Source: Clostridiales bacterium UBA3277 (GTDB lineage: Bacteria; Bacillota; Clostridia; Oscillospirales; Oscillospiraceae). Taken from it: a stretch of 7,546 bases of DNA. The notes below the pieces were generated by a model. The model worked only from the letters and a program-made list of their open reading frames with translations, had not been told where the DNA came from and made no database searches. Position numbers and translations under genes: made by a program. The stretch is from assembly GCA_002362145.1 (NCBI GenBank), contig DETX01000136.1, positions 23,027-30,572 on the forward strand. The letters run 5' to 3'. Positions 6,322 through 7,546 of the stretch are shown piece after piece (positions within the stretch are counted from its first letter, which is position 1; the number at the start of each line of letters is the position of its first letter).

Positions 6322-7363
6322 TTCTCTCTTCCTCCCAAAATTGACGAAACGCCGTGGGCAGCGCCGCCTGGTTTTCGATTTCCTGATCCGTCATCCACTG
6401 GAATGGGCCGCCCTTTTCAGCCACTTCCAGGTAGACGCCCTTCATATCCCAGCGGATATGGGTGAAGATGTGCCTGCGCAGCACTTCCCTGCGCACTTCC
6501 TTCGGCCGCAGGCCCATGCCCTCCGCCGCCGCCAAAACCTCCTGAGTGCTCAGGTACCCCGGGACGTTGGGAAACTGCCACAGCCCCGCCAGAAGTCCCG
6601 TTTCCGGCCGCTTTTCCAGGGCCCAGGAGCCCTGGCAGGAAAACAGGAACACCGTCCGGTCCTCCTGCCGCCGCTGCCGCTTGGGCGCCTTCACCGGCAG
6701 CGTCTCCGATCTGCCATGGAGCCTGCCCAGGCAGAAGGCCCCGCAGGGACAGTTTTCGCAGTCCGGCTTTCGGTTGGGACCGCAGATAGTGGCGCCCAGC
6801 TCCATTAGGGCCTGGGTAAAGCTGCCGGCCTCCTTCGGATAGACAAGGGAAAGCTCTCTTCGGACCCTGTCCTTCATGGCAGGCAGGTCAATGGGGGTAT
6901 CGTCATCCAAAAGCCGGGCAAATACCCGCAGGACATTGCCGTCCACCGCCGGGGTGGGCAGATCGTAGGCAATGGAGCAGATGGCCCCCGCCGTATAGTC
7001 TCCAATGCCCGGCAGGGCCCGGATGTCCTCATAGGTCTCCGGAAAACGCCCGGCGAATTTATCCTGAATAACCATGGCGGCCTTTTTGAGGTTTCGCACC
7101 CGGCTGTAATAGCCCAAGCCCTCCCAGAGCTTGTGCAGCAGCTCATCGTCGCACTCCGCCAGGGCCTGGATGGTGGGCAGCGCCGTCAGGAACCGGGTAT
7201 AATAGCCCTTCACGGCCTCCACCCGGGTCTGCTGAAGCATGATCTCAGACAGCCAGATGTGGTAGCACTCCCGATCCCGCCGCCAGGGCAGGTCCCTGCG
7301 GTTTTGCGCATACCAGGGGAGCAGCGTTTCGGGAAGGCGGGAGAGAATTTTGTCGGTTTTCAA
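6314..7363 (-). CDS. mutY: Adenine DNA glycosylase MutY (A/G-specific)
   Basis: This 349-residue base-excision repair enzyme removes adenine mispaired with 8-oxoguanine. Visible landmarks: DLPWRR (24-29) and LSEIMLQQT with catalytic E40; the helix-hairpin-helix LPGIGDYTAGAI (117-128); and catalytic D141 in AVDGNVLRV. The 4Fe-4S cluster cysteines are C194, C202, C205 and C211, spaced C-x7-C-x2-C-x5-C, with an extra C207 inside the last interval. The C-terminal NUDIX-like domain (about 235-345), which recognises 8-oxoguanine, carries HIFTH (298-302) where many MutY proteins have F-S-H. The start is TTG at 7363, chosen because AAGGAGG sits 7 nt upstream and the next in-frame Met (residue 42) falls after the catalytic Glu. 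It is the first gene of a two-gene operon with the PHP phosphoesterase. Confidence 0.96.
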   Translation of the reverse strand: MKTDKILSRLPETLLPWYAQNRRDLPWRRDRECYHIWLSEIMLQQTRVEAVKGYYTRFLTALPTIQALAECDDELLHKLWEGLGYYSRVRNLKKAAMVIQDKFAGRFPETYEDIRALPGIGDYTAGAICSIAYDLPTPAVDGNVLRVFARLLDDDTPIDLPAMKDRVRRELSLVYPKEAGSFTQALMELGATICGPNRKPDCENCPCGAFCLGRLHGRSETLPVKAPKRQRRQEDRTVFLFSCQGSWALEKRPETGLLAGLWQFPNVPGYLSTQEVLAAAEGMGLRPKEVRREVLRRHIFTHIRWDMKGVYLEVAEKGGPFQWMTDQEIENQAALPTAFRQFWEEERNV

Positions 7364-7370
7364 TGGCTCG

Positions 7371-7377
7371 CCTCCTT
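7371..7377 (-). promoter_or_regulatory. Ribosome binding site that decides the mutY TTG start
   Basis: AAGGAGG on the minus strand is a near-perfect match to the anti-Shine-Dalgarno sequence. It lies 7 nt before TTG AAA ACC GAC. There is no ATG or GTG start in frame near it. Confidence 0.85.
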
Positions 7378-7386
7378 ATTTCGTCC

Positions 7387-7415
7387 ATTTTACAGGAAGG
7401 GACAGGGCCTGTCAA
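7387..7415 (-). promoter_or_regulatory. Sigma-A-type promoter of the mutY-PHP operon
   Basis: On the minus strand, a perfect TTGACA (7415-7410) is followed after 17 nt by TAAAAT (7392-7387). This is the best-matching -35 box in the window. The predicted start near 7380 leaves a very short leader of about 16 nt, which contains little more than the ribosome binding site. Confidence 0.8.
7401..7413. repeat. 13-nt palindrome overlapping the mutY promoter
   Basis: GACAGGGCCTGTC has 6-bp arms (GACAGG/CCTGTC) around a single central base. It covers the spacer and four bases of the -35 box. The position suits a repressor operator, but no regulator is known from this window and chance is possible. 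Confidence 0.3.
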
Positions 7416-7433
7416 GGACCGTGACAGAGGAGC

Positions 7434-7463
7434 AAAAAATAAAATAGGAAAATTTTTGAAAAA
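7434..7463 (+). promoter_or_regulatory. AT-rich UP-element-like tract upstream of the tRNA promoter
   Basis: A 30-nt stretch with very few G or C bases includes AAAATTTTTGAAAAA (7449-7463). It ends 4 nt before the -35 box of the tRNA promoter, at the -40 to -60 position where UP elements contact the RNA polymerase alpha subunit in strong stable-RNA promoters. Function is inferred from position and composition. Confidence 0.45.
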
Positions 7464-7467
7464 GGGC

Positions 7468-7496
7468 TTGCTTTTTTGGAACCTGTATGATATTAT
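7468..7496 (+). promoter_or_regulatory. Sigma-A-type promoter of the tRNA gene
   Basis: On the plus strand, TTGCTT (7468-7473) and TATTAT (7491-7496) are separated by 17 nt, with a predicted start near 7503, about 22 nt before the mature tRNA 5' end. It points away from the mutY promoter. An overlapping TATACT at 7494-7499 is an alternative -10 box but has no well-placed -35. Confidence 0.65.
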
Positions 7497-7524
7497 ACTC
7501 AGGCACATTGCGAGACGAGCAAAT

Positions 7525-7546
7525 GCGCCAGTAGCTCAGCTGGATA
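7525..7546 (+). tRNA. tRNA gene, 5' fragment (continues past the right edge)
   Basis: The 22 visible bases give a seven-base acceptor arm GCGCCAG, the invariant TA at positions 8-9, the D-stem GCTC and the D-loop AGCTGGATA with its GG pair. The anticodon and the rest of the cloverleaf lie outside the window. The acceptor and D-arm resemble Firmicutes arginine tRNAs from memory, but the amino acid cannot be assigned. Confidence 0.85.

Noticed and set aside
7245..7508. Minus-strand open frame of 87 codons across the mutY start region
   Set aside because: It runs through the tRNA and mutY promoters and out of frame into mutY, has no family resemblance and no ribosome binding site.

Overview
This window looks like an ordinary housekeeping stretch of a Gram-positive Clostridia chromosome. 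I infer a gut-type Oscillospiraceae/Ruminococcaceae relative from the fairly GC-rich coding sequence, the strong Shine-Dalgarno sites, the sigma-A-type promoters and the protein families present. That placement is an impression, not a database result. I see no mobile element, CRISPR array, phage gene or recognisable new system.

All six complete or near-complete protein genes and one partial gene lie on the minus strand, so transcription runs right to left. The right edge holds the only plus-strand gene, the first 22 bases of a tRNA with its own promoter and an AT-rich upstream tract. Facing away from it, a near-consensus promoter drives mutY, an adenine-DNA glycosylase with a TTG start. mutY overlaps by 8 nt a PHP-family phosphoesterase of the histidinol-phosphatase type. 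Next, from its own promoter, comes a membrane polyprenyl-phosphate sugar-1-phosphate transferase, followed after a 53-nt gap by a cardiolipin synthase. The latter two are both envelope enzymes acting at the membrane. A long GC-rich hairpin ends this group.

A third promoter then drives a potassium-uptake operon: ktrB (membrane ion-translocating subunit), ktrA (cytoplasmic nucleotide-binding gating subunit) and, overlapping by one base, a TrmH/SpoU-family RNA methyltransferase that runs off the left edge. No gene-free stretch reaches 300 bases. The two largest gaps, about 225 and 160 nt, hold the ktrB promoter plus cls terminator, and the divergent mutY/tRNA promoters.

The observations worth a second look are small ones: gene couplings without an obvious functional link, start codons decided by ribosome binding sites, hairpins between genes, and a palindrome at the mutY promoter.
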